A stretch of DNA of 64,000 bases from Perognathus longimembris pacificus (taxonomy: Eukaryota; Chordata; Mammalia; Rodentia; Heteromyidae): NCBI RefSeq assembly GCF_023159225.1, contig NC_063168.1, positions 43,782,562 to 43,846,561 on the forward strand. Reading direction: 5' to 3'. The position numbers were made by a program, and so were the translations under genes. Shown here one piece after another: positions 23,590 to 34,115 of this stretch. Every line of letters starts with the position of its first letter. The first letter of the stretch is position 1. The notes beneath the pieces were generated by a model. The model was not told where the DNA came from. It saw nothing but the letters and a program-made list of their open reading frames with translations, and made no database searches.

Positions 23590-24085
23590 TTTCAAACTGA
23601 CATACAGAGAGGTAGTTTCATATGTTAGGCATTGGATACATTTCTTTTACTGACTGTTACCGCCTCCCTCATTCCCCTCTCCCCCATCCCCCTTTCCCTT
23701 CCCCCCCTAAGAGTTGTTGAGTTCATTTACACCAAAGTTTTGCTTGCAAGTATTGCTTTTGTAGTCATTTGTCTTTTTTATCCTGTGTCTCTCGATTTTA
23801 GTATTCCCTTTCAGTTTACTAGTTCTAATACCAGTATATACTGTTTCCAGTGTACTCAGATAAGATACAGAGATAGTGCAGGTACAACCACAGGAAGGGT
23901 ATATGAGAAGATCATCAATAATAGAAGCTACAGTTACATATAGCATGATGAAAGTAGTTATAACAGTGATATAACAATCGTTAACATAACCTGGAGTTCA
24001 TTTCACTTAGTATCATCTTATGTGTTCATAAGGGGATAGCTATTGGGCTCTTGTGAGCCTCTGCTATGACTTGCCTAAACCTGTG
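23590..24085 (-). other. L1 3' UTR
   Basis: About 500 bp after the ORF2 stop, of the younger lineage. On the minus strand it has the G-rich polypurine tract (complement of 23663-23707) and ends 'ctctctgtatgtcagtttg'. It matches the other L1 3' ends in the window. Confidence 0.9.
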
Positions 24086-27000
24086 CTAATTATTCCCTAT
24101 GAGGGAGACCACAGAGTCTGTGTTTCTGTGGGTCTGGCTCACTTCACTTACTATAATTTTTTCCAAGTCCCTCCATTTCCTTACGAATGGGGCAATGTCA
24201 TTCTTTCTGGTAGAGGCATAAAATTCCATTGTGTATATGTACCACATTTTCCTGATCCGTTCATTTACTGAGGGGCATCTGGGTTGGTTCCATATTTTAG
24301 TAATGAGAAATTGTGCTGTGATGAACATTGTTTTGCTGGTGGCTTTAGTGTGTTCTTGTTTGTGGTCTTTTGGGTAGATGCTCAAGAGTGGGGCTGCTGG
24401 GTCATAGGGGAGCTCTATGTTTAGCCTTCTGAGGAATCTCCGTACCGCTTTCCAGAGTGGCTGAACCAGCTTACATTCCCAACAACAATGAAGTAGGATT
24501 CCCTTTTGGCCACATCCCCTCCAACATTTGTTATTGTTAGTTTTCTTGATATAGGACATTCTTACTGGGGTGAGATGAAATCTCAAAGTTGTTTCGATTT
24601 GCATTTCTTTTATGGCCAGTGATGTAGAGCACTTTTTCATATGTCTCTTGGCCATTCTCATTTCCTCATCAGAATTCTCTTTTTAAGTCTTTAGTCCACT
24701 TGTTGAGAGTGCTATATATTTTAGATATGAGGCCTTTGTCCGTTGTATGGCCTGTAAAGATCTTTTCCCAATCTGTGGGTTTTCTTTTTATCATGCGAGC
24801 TATGTCCTTTTCCTTGCAGAAGCTCTGCAGTTTGATGCAGTCCCATTTGTCCATCCTTTCTTTGATTTGTCACATTTCTGGGTCTTGGTTAAGGAAGTTC
24901 CGTCCTGTGCCAAGGAGCCCAAGTGTTTCTCCTAATCGTTCCTTTGGTGTTTTCAGGGTATCTGTTTTAATTCCGAGGTCTTTGATCCATTTGGAAATGA
25001 TTTTGATGCAGGGTGATATATAAGGATCTAGTTTTAATTGGTTGCAGTTGTTGAAACAGTTTTGCCAGCACCAGTTGTTAAAGAGGCTATCTTTCTTCCA
25101 ATTTTTTAGCTCCTTTATCAAAGATTAGGTAGGCATAGTTTTGTGGGTTCATTTCTAGGTCTTCAATTCTTTTCCATTGGTCTTCAGGCCTGTTCCGGTG
25201 CCAATACCAAGCAGTTTTTATTACTATAGCTTTATAATACAGCTTGAAGTTGGGTATTGTAATTCCTCCAGCACTGTTCTTTCTGCTTAGGATGGTTTTT
25301 GCTATTCTGGCTCTTTCATTGTTCCGTATGAGTTTCTGGATTGCTTCCTCTATTTCATTAAAAAGTGGTGTGGGGATATTAATGGGTATTGCATTGAATT
25401 TGTAGGTAGTCTTTGGCAATATTGCTATTTTGATTATAACAATCCTCCCAATCCAGGAGTGTGGGAGGTTTTCCATTTCCTTAGTTCTGCCCTAATTTCA
25501 TTTTTCATGTTTTTAAAGTTCTCATCATAGATGTCTTTCACTTCTTTGGTTAAGATTATTCCTAGGGGCTGGGGATATAGCCTAGTGGCAAGAGTGCCTG
25601 CCTCGGATACACGAGGCCCTAGGTTCGATTCCCCAGCACCACATATACAGAAAACGGCCAGAAGCGGCGCTGTGGCTCAAGTGGCAGAATGCTAGCCTTG
25701 AGCGGGAAGAAGCCAGGGACAGTGCTCAGGCCCTGAGTCCAAGGCCCAGGACTGGCAAAAAAAAAAAAAAAAAAAAAAAGATTATTCCTAGGTATTTTAT
25801 GTTTTTTGAGGCTATTGCAAAAACAGTTGCTTTCCTGATTTCAGCCTCGGCGTTCGGGTCATTAGCATATAGAAAGGCCATTGATTTTTGAGGGTTTATT
25901 TTATACCCTGCAACTTTGCCAGAGTTTTGGATCAGCTTTAGTACCTTGGGAGTAGAGTCTATGGGGTTCTTTACGTATAGGATCATGTCATCTGCTAAGA
26001 GAGAAAGTTTAACTTCATCTTTTCCTGTTTGGATCCTGTTTATATTTTCTTCTTGCTTAATTGCTCTGGCTAGGAATTCTAGTACTATATTGAAGAGAAG
26101 GGGAGAGAGCAGAGAACCCTGCTTTAGTTCTTCACCATTTAGAATTATACATGCTGTTGGTTTGTCATAAACTGCCTTTATTATATTCATGAGTGTTCCC
26201 TGGAATCCCAGTTTTTCCAGGGCTTTTAGCATAAATGGGTGCTGGATTTTATTGAACGCCTTTTCTGCATCTAGAGATATAGCCATGTGGTTCTTTACCT
26301 TGCTCCAGTTGATGTGCTGAATTACATTAATTGACTTGCATATATTGAACCAACTTTGTGTCCCTGGGATGAATCCAATTTGATCGTGGTGTATGATTTT
26401 TTTGATGACCTGTTGAAGTCGATTGGCCAGAATTTGCTTGAGAATTTTTGCATCAATGTTCATCAGGGAAATTGGTTTGTGGTTCTCTTTCCATGATGAG
26501 TCCCTGCCTGGTTTTGGGAAGAGGGTTATACTGGCTTCATAGAATGTGTCTGGTAGTGAACTTTCTCTTTCAATTTCATTGAAGAGTTTGAGAAATATTG
26601 GGGTGAGTTCCGTCTTGAAGGCCTTGTAGAATTCTGCTATGAATCTGTCTGGACCTGGGATTTTCTTGGATGGGAGATCACTTATTGCCATTTCTATTTC
26701 AATGCTGGATATGGTTCTGTTTAGAAGGTTTAAATCTTTATAGTTGAGTTTGTGGATATCAAATTTTTCTAGGAAATCATCCATTTCTTAAAAGTTCTCT
26801 AATTTGTTGGCATAAAGGTTTGCAAAATAGTCCCTTATTGTGTTCTGAATTTTGGTTGTTTCTGTGGTGATGTTACCTGTTTCATTTTTTATCTTTTTTA
26901 TTTGAGTGTGCTGCCTTTGTTATTTGGTCAGGTTTGCTAGGGGTTTGTCTCTCTTGTTGATTATTTCAAAGAACCAACTCTTTGTTTTGTTGATTCTTTC

Positions 27001-28068
27001 AATGTTTTTTTTCTCTCTAATTAATTTAACTGATTTGATTTTAATTATTTTCTTCCATCTAACGACTTGGGGTTTGGATTGTTGTTCTCTTTCAAGGAGA
27101 TTAAGGTGCTTCCTTAAATTAGTGAGTTTCTGTTTCTCCAGTTTGTTGGTATATGCACTCAGAGATATAAATTTTCCTCTGAGTACTGCCTTTGCTTTGT
27201 CCCAAAGGAGCTGGTACTTTGTGTGCTCATCTTGGTTTAATTCCACAAATATTTGAATTTCCGTTTTAATTTCTTCAATGACCCACTGATGGTACAGCAG
27301 TGTGTTGTTTAACCTCCATGAATTGTAGGATTTTCTGTGGTGGCTATTTGAGTTGATCTCTAATTTTATTCTGTTGTGGTCTGAGAGAATGCAGGGGATG
27401 GTTTTGATACTTTTGAATTTGTACAGATTTTCTTTGTGCCCTAAGATGTGATCTATATTGGAGAATATTCCATGTGCTGCTGAAAAGAATGTGTATTCTG
27501 TTGTTGCTGGATGGAATATTCTGTAGATGTAGGTTAAGTCTAGTTGGTCTATGCAATTGATTTGTTTTGTGGTTTCTTTGTTCAGTTTTTGGCGTGTTGA
27601 TCTGTCCAGAGGTGACAGTGGAGTGTTAAAGTTTCCATCTATCAATGTATGTGTTTGCGTCTATGAGTGTTTTAGAGTCAGTAGTGTTTGTTTGATGAAG
27701 TTGGGTGCTCCTGCATTTGGTGTGTAGATGTTTAGGATGGTTATATCTTCCTGTAGGAGAGATCCCTTTACTAGTATGTAGTAACCTTCTTTGTCTCTTC
27801 TTACCTTTTTTAATTTGAAGTCAATTTTGTCTGATAATAAGATTGCAACTCCAGCCTGCTTATGGGGGCCATTCACTTGGTACATTTGATTCCAGCCTTT
27901 CACTTTTAGAAGATGTTTACTTTTACTGGATAGATGTGTCTCTTGAAAGCAGCAGAAAGATGGATCTTGATTTTTGATCCAACATATGAGCCTTTGTCTT
28001 TTGATTGGAGAATTAAGTCCATTATTGTTGAGAGTTAAGATTGAGAGATGACCATTTGTTCCTTTCAT
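24086..28068 (-). pseudogene. L1 ORF2 (endonuclease-reverse transcriptase), broken
   Basis: It starts at 28068 with the endonuclease ('CFQETHLSSKS'). 'GDFNTPLS' has become GNFNTPLS (27640-27617), changing a metal-binding Asp, while 'SDHN' is kept. The reverse transcriptase frame is open from 26784 to the SINE. It has 'FPKPGRD', 'DAEKAFNKI' where FDKI is usual, and 'LADDMILY' where FADD is usual. About nine residues are missing before '[11 protein letters not shown]', at the conserved TRQGCPLSP segment. After the SINE the frame is split at about 25100, 24860 and 24665. The C-terminal part with '[18 protein letters not shown]' ends at the natural stop at 24086. Confidence 0.93.
25552..25792 (+). 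mobile_element. Young IDL-Geo-type SINE inside L1 ORF2
   Basis: The SINE body is at 25567-25756 with an A tail to 25777. The TSD is 'aagattattcctagg' (25552-25566 and 25778-25792), identical on both sides. The A box is at 25578-25589 and the B box 'ggttcgattcc' at 25622-25632, both intact. It differs from the copy at 5534 by an A for G in 'ggcagaatgc' and one C fewer before the tail. It lies antisense to the L1 and is younger than it. Confidence 0.95.
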
Positions 28069-28333
28069 TATAGCTATCTTGTTAAAAGCTGTGTCCTCTC
28101 AATTCTTGATCTAGTATTCTGGTTGTCTATTTAGCGTTCATTTCTCGGTCTGTATTCTGATCTTGATTATTTTCCCTGTATAGTACATCTTTGAGGATTT
28201 TCTCTAAAGCTGGTTTGGTGGAGATATATTGTTTCAGTTTTTCCTTACTGTGGAAGACTTTTATTTGATCTTCGGCTCTGAATGAGAGTTTAGGGTACAG
28301 TATTCTTGGTTGGTAGTTATTTTTATTTAGGTT

Positions 28334-29237
28334 TTAGTATACCTCATTCCAGGCTCTCCTTGCTTTCATGGTCTCTGCTGAGTAGTCTGGTGTAATTCTG
28401 ATTGCTTTTCCTTTATATGTAATTGTTTTCTTCTCCCTAACAGCTTTAAGGATTCTTTCCTTGGACTCTATTGATCCTGTTTTGATCACAATGTGTAGGT
28501 GAGATATTGTATTTTGCTCATGTTGGTTTGGGGTTCTAAATGCATCTTGTATCTGCATAGGCCTATCCTTCTGAGTATTTGGGAAATTCTCAGCTAATAT
28601 TCTGTTAAATAGGTTGCCTATTCCATTAATTTCTTTCTCTAGGTTTTCCTAAATACCTATTAACCTTAAATTGTGCTTCCTGATTGTGTCTTGGACCTGC
28701 TGGAGTGATCTGTTCTGTTGACTGGATTGGTATTGTATTGATTTTTGATCTTTCTCCATATATTCTAGGGAATCTTCAGCTCCTGAGATTTGATCCTCTG
28801 CTTCAGCTAGTCAGGACTGTAGACTAGCTATTTGATTTCGAAACTCTTTTCCTTCTGACTGGTCTTTCCTGATGATTTCCATGTCCTTGGTATAATTATC
28901 TCTTAGGTCCTGCATGGACTTCTTTACTTCATTTATTTCATTAATTTGGTTTTGAGTGTTGTCTCTCAAATCTTTTAGCTGGGTAGCTATCTTTTCATTT
29001 GACTCTTGAAGTTCATTTATCTTTCTTTTTGTCAAGACCATGAAATTGACTATTACTTTATGGAAGGATTGCTGTATTGATTCAAACTTTTTCATTTATC
29101 ATGTTTATCAGTAGACTTTGTAGAGAATTTTGAGGGTTCTCTTCTATGTCTTTTATTGGCTGCTCTCCTTCCTGCTTGTTTTGAGTGGGAGATAAGACTC
29201 CATTGTTTGCCATCTTTCTTGTGTTTCTTTTGCCCAT
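28334..29237 (-). pseudogene. L1 ORF1, broken
   Basis: It probably starts at the Met of 'MGKRNTRKMANN' (29237). An upstream in-frame Met at 29276 also exists. The N-terminal part is charged. It is followed by a coiled coil in another frame (29095-28811, repeated L, I and K heptads). The C-terminal RNA-binding domain is in 28558-28334 with 'RITPDYSAETMKARRAW', the ORF1 signature. Frameshifts near 29090 and between 28811 and 28560 break it. The overall span of about 0.9 kb is normal. Confidence 0.85.
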
Positions 29238-29276
29238 TTGGATTGGGAATGCCAATCTACAAGCACCTGTGAGCAC

Positions 29277-31194
29277 TGTTTAAGACCCAGAGCAGACCTT
29301 ACCAAGCCCTGTTGTGTAAATCGTAGAAGTCCACAATTATATACAGATACCTTGTATAACTGTATATAAAATTATATTTGGTGTTCCTAAAGAATACAAT
29401 TTTGATATAACAACCAATCCTGAGCCCTGTATTCAGTAGTTCCTTATTTACTGTTACAACCCTATGAACAATTTTTGTTCTTATATTAAGTTCTTTTTGG
29501 ACTAGCTTTCTCTATGAACCCCTTTGATTCACTCTGATTGAGCAGGGATACCCTCTATCCAATAACCAGAGGTAAATGGAATCTGTAGATCCTGGAAGTA
29601 AATCAGGAGGGTAGGTTAGAGGTAGTGAAGAGAATAGAGTAAAATGAATTGGGGGGGGGGTGACTTGGTTCAGTTTCAGTGGCGTGGAAATGTGGAGAAG
29701 AGTAGAATTAGTAGAAAGAACAGGTTAAAATGATAGACAATGGAGAGTAAGCAGAAAAGAGTGAAGGTGTTATTCATAGGAAAGTAATTTTAAAGAAAGA
29801 GAATGTGACGAGAGAAACAAAGAAAAACTAGTGGAAGACAAATGCACAAAACAGAGAAAAATTATTAAAAAAACAAACAGAAAAACAAACAAACCCCCAA
29901 AAACCTGATGAAACAAACAAACAAAAAAAAGGAAAACAAAAAACCAATGACGTCTCAGAAATGAAAAAAAAAATTCAAAAAGAAGTTTAAAAAATGTTTA
30001 AAAAATGTAGTCGTCCTTGTTTGGGTGAGCTTTCTACAGTCTCTGGTTTCCTTGCATGGTCTGCAGTCTATTTTGCTGCTTGGCTGGTTTGACATGTTTT
30101 CAGTTTGCAGGGGGTGGATCTGCTTTGACCCTCCTCTCCTGTTAGTGAAATCCTGGGTCTCTTTGGTTTGCACAGCTTGCAGGTAGGCCTTGGGTGTCCG
30201 CTGTAGATGGGGCACGTGAACAGTCTTGGGGTCCGTGGCTCCTCCATTTGCTCTGGGGCTGCTTCCTTTAATGCCTGACTTTGAATAGGCTCCGGATTCA
30301 GCCTGGCAGGGTACCTCTGGCCTGGTTTACCAGGCTGAGAGTTGCTTGCCTGGCGGAGGTTCCACCCTCCTGGGAGGGGCAGCCTCCTGGGCAGATGGAA
30401 TTTTTCTCCTTTATGGGCTGGGAATTGGGCTTCCTCTCTGACGGTACCATTTATTTGTCTCGAGACCTGTTTGTTCTCCTGTCTGGTTGTTCTGTGCCAC
30501 CGGTAGCTGTTTGCCGCTTTCAGTTTTAATTTAGAAATTCCAGCGGGCAGGGTGGGGCACCTCTGTCTGAGTTCATCTGGGTGTGTGAGCCGCGGCCCGG
30601 GACGCGCCTCCCGCCTGGGCAGGGGTCATTCTCCTGGGCGAAGCTGGCTCTCACTGGCTGGTCCCTCTTGCCCTTTTCAAAGATGGCCCCTTTGTCCTCG
30701 CTTTCCCCAAGCCTGCTTTAGATCCAGTCTGGTTTGACCCTACGCCAGTGTCAAAGATGGCGCTTTGCTCTGGCAGTGGGGGAAGGGCTACCTCCCAGAA
30801 GCTGCTCTGTGGGCACGAGTGAGAATGTGTTTTGTTGGGTACTCACGCTTTCTCTGTGATTTCAGCCTGTCTGTGCTCAGCCTGCGATCCGCGTCTGTCT
30901 GCCGCCAGCTAGAGGATTTCTCACTGGTCACCACTGTGTGCTTTAGGTGCACAGAGTGCGGGGCGCTGTGCTGGCGCCAGCACTGTCATGGTGCCGGGAC
31001 GCCATCCAGAGCTCAAATCTGTGTTTTCAGGCCAGCAAAGTCAATTTTTCCTTCCTTGCCAGAATCCCTGTACTGTTATAACTTTACTTGGGCTGTCTTT
31101 CTAGGAGTAAAAGTTTCTCTGGAGTGGTAAAACTGCGATGTCAGAGGGAGCTCAGCTAGGGCTCTGCTGCTCCTCTGCCATCTTCCCGGAAGTC
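29277..31194 (-). promoter_or_regulatory. L1 5' UTR with YY1-like start
   Basis: About 1.9 kb ahead of ORF1. The distal part (30000-31194) is GC- and CpG-rich. The part near ORF1 is A- and T-rich with homopurine stretches (29790-30000). The first bases on the minus strand read 'gacttccgggaagatggc', which combines an ETS-like CTTCCGG core and an AAGATGGC YY1 core at the very 5' end. This resembles the placement in primate L1. Two further AAGATGGC cores lie in the opposite orientation, at 30680-30687 and 30754-30761. Confidence 0.8.
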
Positions 31195-31988
31195 TACAGT
31201 TTCTTATGTAAGGCAGTCAGTACATTTCTTATCAAACTTGTTACCTCCTCCCTCATTTTTCTCTGACCTTCTCCACTCCCCATATCTTCCCCACTGAGTT
31301 GTACAGTTGTTTTACAGCATATAGTTTTGTAAGCATTGCTTTGTCTTTTATCCTTTGTCTCTCCATTTTGATGTTCCCTTTCCCTTCCCTAGTTCCAATA
31401 AATATATAAATACAATACCCAGGGGTACCAAAATCAGTAAAAGTGACATCAGGGCTAAAACCCTGGCTAAGAAAGACAAAACAAAATGGCATAATTTCAC
31501 ATGGTATGTTGAAAATAATAGCAACAATGATAAAACACTTATTTCCATGGCTTGGAGTTCAATTCACTTAGTATCATCTTGTGTGTTCATATGGACATAG
31601 CTATTGAGCTATTGTGATCTTCTGCTAGGACTATCCTAGACATGTACTAGCTATTATCAATGAGTGAAACTATAGAGTCCATGTTTCTTTGAGTCTGGCT
31701 CCCTTTACTTAGTATGATTTTTTCCAAGTCTTTCCATTTCCTTATGGATGGGGCAATGTCATCTTTCTGATGGAAGCATAGAATTCCACTGTGTATATGT
31801 GCCATATTTTCTTGATCCATTCATCTACTGAGGGGCATCTGGGTTGGTTCCATATTTTAGCAATGGCTAATTGAGTTGTGATGAACATAGTTGTGCTGGT
31901 AGCTGTAGTGTGGTCTTGCTTGTAATCCTTTGGGTAAATGCCCAAAACTGGGGTTACTGGGTCATAGGGGAGCTCTGTGTTTAGCCTT

Positions 31989-32106
31989 TTAATTGTGATT
32001 CTACCTCACCCCATTAACAATGGCCATTATCAAGAAAACTAATAACTACAGATTCTGGTGGGGATGTGGCCAAAAGGGAACCCTACTACATTGTTGGTGG
32101 GAGTAT
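31989..32106 (+). mobile_element. Inverted 5' segment of the older L1
   Basis: It is in plus orientation and shows ORF2 3'-region sequence ('ccattatcaagaaaactaa', 'ggccaaaagggaaccctac', 'ttgttggtgggag'). In a normal L1 this lies just before the point where the minus-strand part (31988 leftwards) begins. The junction loses a few tens of bases. It matches twin priming. Confidence 0.88.
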
Positions 32107-32121
32107 AATTATAGGTTTTAA

Positions 32122-32340
32122 CTAAAAAGTAAGTGTCTTGGGAGGGGTACTGTTGGCTCCCAGATACTCAGGAGACTATTAGTCAGCAATGAGGTCAGTG
32201 ACAGCCCAAACAGGAAAGTCCTCAAGACTTCTCTTCAAAATAATCAAGAAGAAAAGAAGGGTTAGAGGCATAGCTAAAGTTGTAGAGTACTAGTCTAGGC
32301 CAAGTTCAAATATCAGTATAATAACAACAATAAAATACAT
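32122..32340 (+). mobile_element. Old Geo-type SINE
   Basis: The piece has 'ggctcccagatactcagga', 'cccaaacaggaaagtcctca' and 'gttgtagagtactagtctag' in the order of the SINE at 22480, ending in an A-rich '(caa/taa)' tail. It is strongly diverged. Confidence 0.6.
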
Positions 32341-32410
32341 GGAGTTGAAGTTTCATTGAGCATGCTGCTGCTGTCTAGTTTAGATCTCAATTCAAGAGCA
32401 CTATTTAAGA

Positions 32411-32619
32411 TTTTTTTTTTTTTTTGGCCAGTCCTGGGCCATGAACTCAGGGCCCGAGCACTGTCCCTGGCTTCTTTTTTGCTCGAGGCTAGCACTCAGC
32501 CACTTGAGCCACAGCGCCACTTCTGGCCATTTTCTGTATATGTGGTGCTGAGGAATCGAACCCAGGGCCTCATGTATACGAGGCAAGCACTCTTGCCACT
32601 AGGCCATATTCCCAGCCCC
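32411..32619 (-). mobile_element. SINE, IDL-Geo type
   Basis: It has a 15 T run at the left (the A tail on the minus strand), then 'ggccagtcctgggcc' through to 'ggccatattcccagcccc' at the right end, the complete element in reverse. The B-box complement 'ggaatcgaacc' is nearly intact. About 90 percent similar by eye to the young copies. Confidence 0.9.
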
Positions 32620-32633
32620 TCAATGAGACTCTT

Positions 32634-32840
32634 CTTTTTTTTTTCTTTGCCAGTCCTGGGCCTTGGGCTCAGGGCCTGAGCACTGTTCCTGGCTTCTTTT
32701 TGCTGAAGTCTAGCCCTCTGCCACTTGAGCCACAGTGCCTCTTCTGGCCATTTTCTATATATGTAGTGCTGAGGAATCGAACCCAGGGCTTCATGTATAC
32801 AAGGCAAGCACTCTTGCCACTAGGCCATATTCCCAGCCCC
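32634..32840 (-). mobile_element. SINE, IDL-Geo type, second of a tandem pair
   Basis: Same orientation and type as the copy just upstream, 14 bp apart. It carries its own T run (32634-32648), 'gccagtcctgggccttggg' and the same right end. The spacing suggests that one SINE inserted into or beside the tail of the other. Confidence 0.9.
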
Positions 32841-32951
32841 AAAGGTAGACGCAGCCTTAAGATTTTCTGAATTCAGTTTTTCTAAACTGGAATAATGAAG
32901 TTGGTAGATGTTTGTTTCTCTGTACACTTTCTGAATACATACATAATTGGA

Positions 32952-32955
<4 letters not shown>

Positions 32956-32998
<43 letters not shown>
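32956..32998. repeat. (TG)n microsatellite
   Basis: About 21 TG units, followed by an 'agagagagaaagaca' purine stretch to 33035. Confidence 0.97.
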
Positions 32999-33001
<3 letters not shown>

Positions 33002-33035
33002 AGAGAGAGAAAGACAGAGACACAGAGAGAGAGGA

Positions 33036-33994
33036 AACAAGAATAACAATTGTTCACCAAAGCATTTAGCTTCTTAAATTTGAAGACTGGAAAAAATAAT
33101 AGTAAACTATAGTCTGTATGTTCATGTTAATGTCTTTTAAGGATTTCACTGAGCTTCTAAGATTAATGAGTTGATACGAGCACCTCTTGAAATTCCGAAG
33201 TCAAAAGGACCCACAAAGGCTCCATAGATAAAATATGTATGAAAGAATTGATGCATATGTATTTAATGAATATAATGAAAATGTGAACCCCAGAGCTCAG
33301 CTCATAGGAGTCAGGTGACAGTTTCTACAACTATTAGGAGAATTCTTTTTCCATCTTTTCAAGAAATATTTCTGTCCATCTCTTTTCTTCTGAGTTCCTT
33401 ATGTCCATATATAGTAGTTACTGGTTATTAGTAATGTAACTGAATGCACAAGGATAGTATCTTGGTGAATACAAAGCCAGACCAAGTTTTTCTGTAATGT
33501 AGCAGAGGAGATAAAGATTTATTACCTGTATTAGGTAAGCAGGTGTATGGGAGTAATTTCCAAAGCAATTCCTTTTGGGAAGCATAGGACATTATTTTGG
33601 GAGCCTGTATACTTTCATTTAGGAAAGCAATTTAAGATGGGCATACTTCTGAGCATAATTTTAAAAGATAGAAGATATACTTAGAGGCATACTTAGCTCA
33701 AGATGATTAAAAAATGAATAAAAGTGTGAAATGATGGGTAGAAATGTCTCTAGGCATGCTTAGTTTGTGTTAAAAACTTAAGTTAATACAAAGAAAATGA
33801 CACTAGATGCTTTAACATAAGGAGTTTGCTCCAAATGTGGCCACCTTACTAAGCAGTTAACAGTAATAGCTTTAAAAAAGTATGCATTATTATATATACC
33901 TAAAAATTGATTACCTTTTCTGTTATCTTACTAGTCACAGAGAAAAGCACTGATACACTATTATGCATAGTACACATCTACTGATTGATAAAAT
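33036..33994. other. No gene recognised
   Basis: AT-rich DNA with no coding or repeat feature that I can name. Confidence 0.5.
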
Positions 33995-34115
33995 AATACA
34001 TTATAGGCTCGGTGATACTTAAAATCCTAGCACTTTTAGGTCTGATGCTGGAATACCGTGAGATAAACAACAGCCTGGGCAACATAGAGAAACTACAACT
34101 CAATAAATAATGCCA
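33995..34115 (+). mobile_element. B1-like SINE remnant
   Basis: The string 'aatcctagcacttttagg' and later 'cagcctgggcaacatagaga' have the order and spacing of a 7SL-derived B1/Alu monomer. It is followed by an A-rich tail. Diverged. Confidence 0.65.

Larger units (their letters stand above)
23469..31205 (-). mobile_element. Full-length L1 (~7.7 kb) inserted in an older L1
   Basis: The element runs from its 5' end near 31194 to its tail at 23480. The TSD is 'tacagtttctt' at 23469-23479 and 31195-31205. Removing the insert restores a continuous L1 3' UTR of the older element ('gagaggttacagtttcttatg'), which proves the nesting. Order on the minus strand: 5' UTR, ORF1, ORF2 (with a SINE inserted), 3' UTR, A-rich tail, short extra segment, second A tail. 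Both reading frames are broken, so it is not autonomous. Confidence 0.93.
23417..32121 (-). mobile_element. Older 5'-inverted L1, split by a later L1
   Basis: Outer member of the nest. Its 3' tip lies at 23432-23479 ('ttattgtcaaagtgatgca' is the complement of the L1 end), and the rest at 31195-31988 continues the 3' UTR and ORF2 end on the minus strand. From 31989 to 32106 the sequence flips to the plus strand and shows the ORF2 segment immediately upstream, the twin-priming pattern. The flanking duplication is 'aattataaattttaa' (23417-23431) against 'aattataggttttaa' (32107-32121), with two mismatches. The target 'TTTT/AA' fits L1 endonuclease. Its 3' UTR type matches the one at 52038-52404. 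Confidence 0.85.

Noticed and set aside
32313..32807. Frames with repeated 'MPxIHEALGSIPQH'
   Set aside because: They are translations of two SINE copies, hence the repetition.
32405..32866. 'ttaagatttt' on both sides of the tandem SINE pair as a TSD
   Set aside because: The right copy is 16 bp away from the SINE end, so it does not abut the insert. A 10 bp AT-rich match is probably chance.
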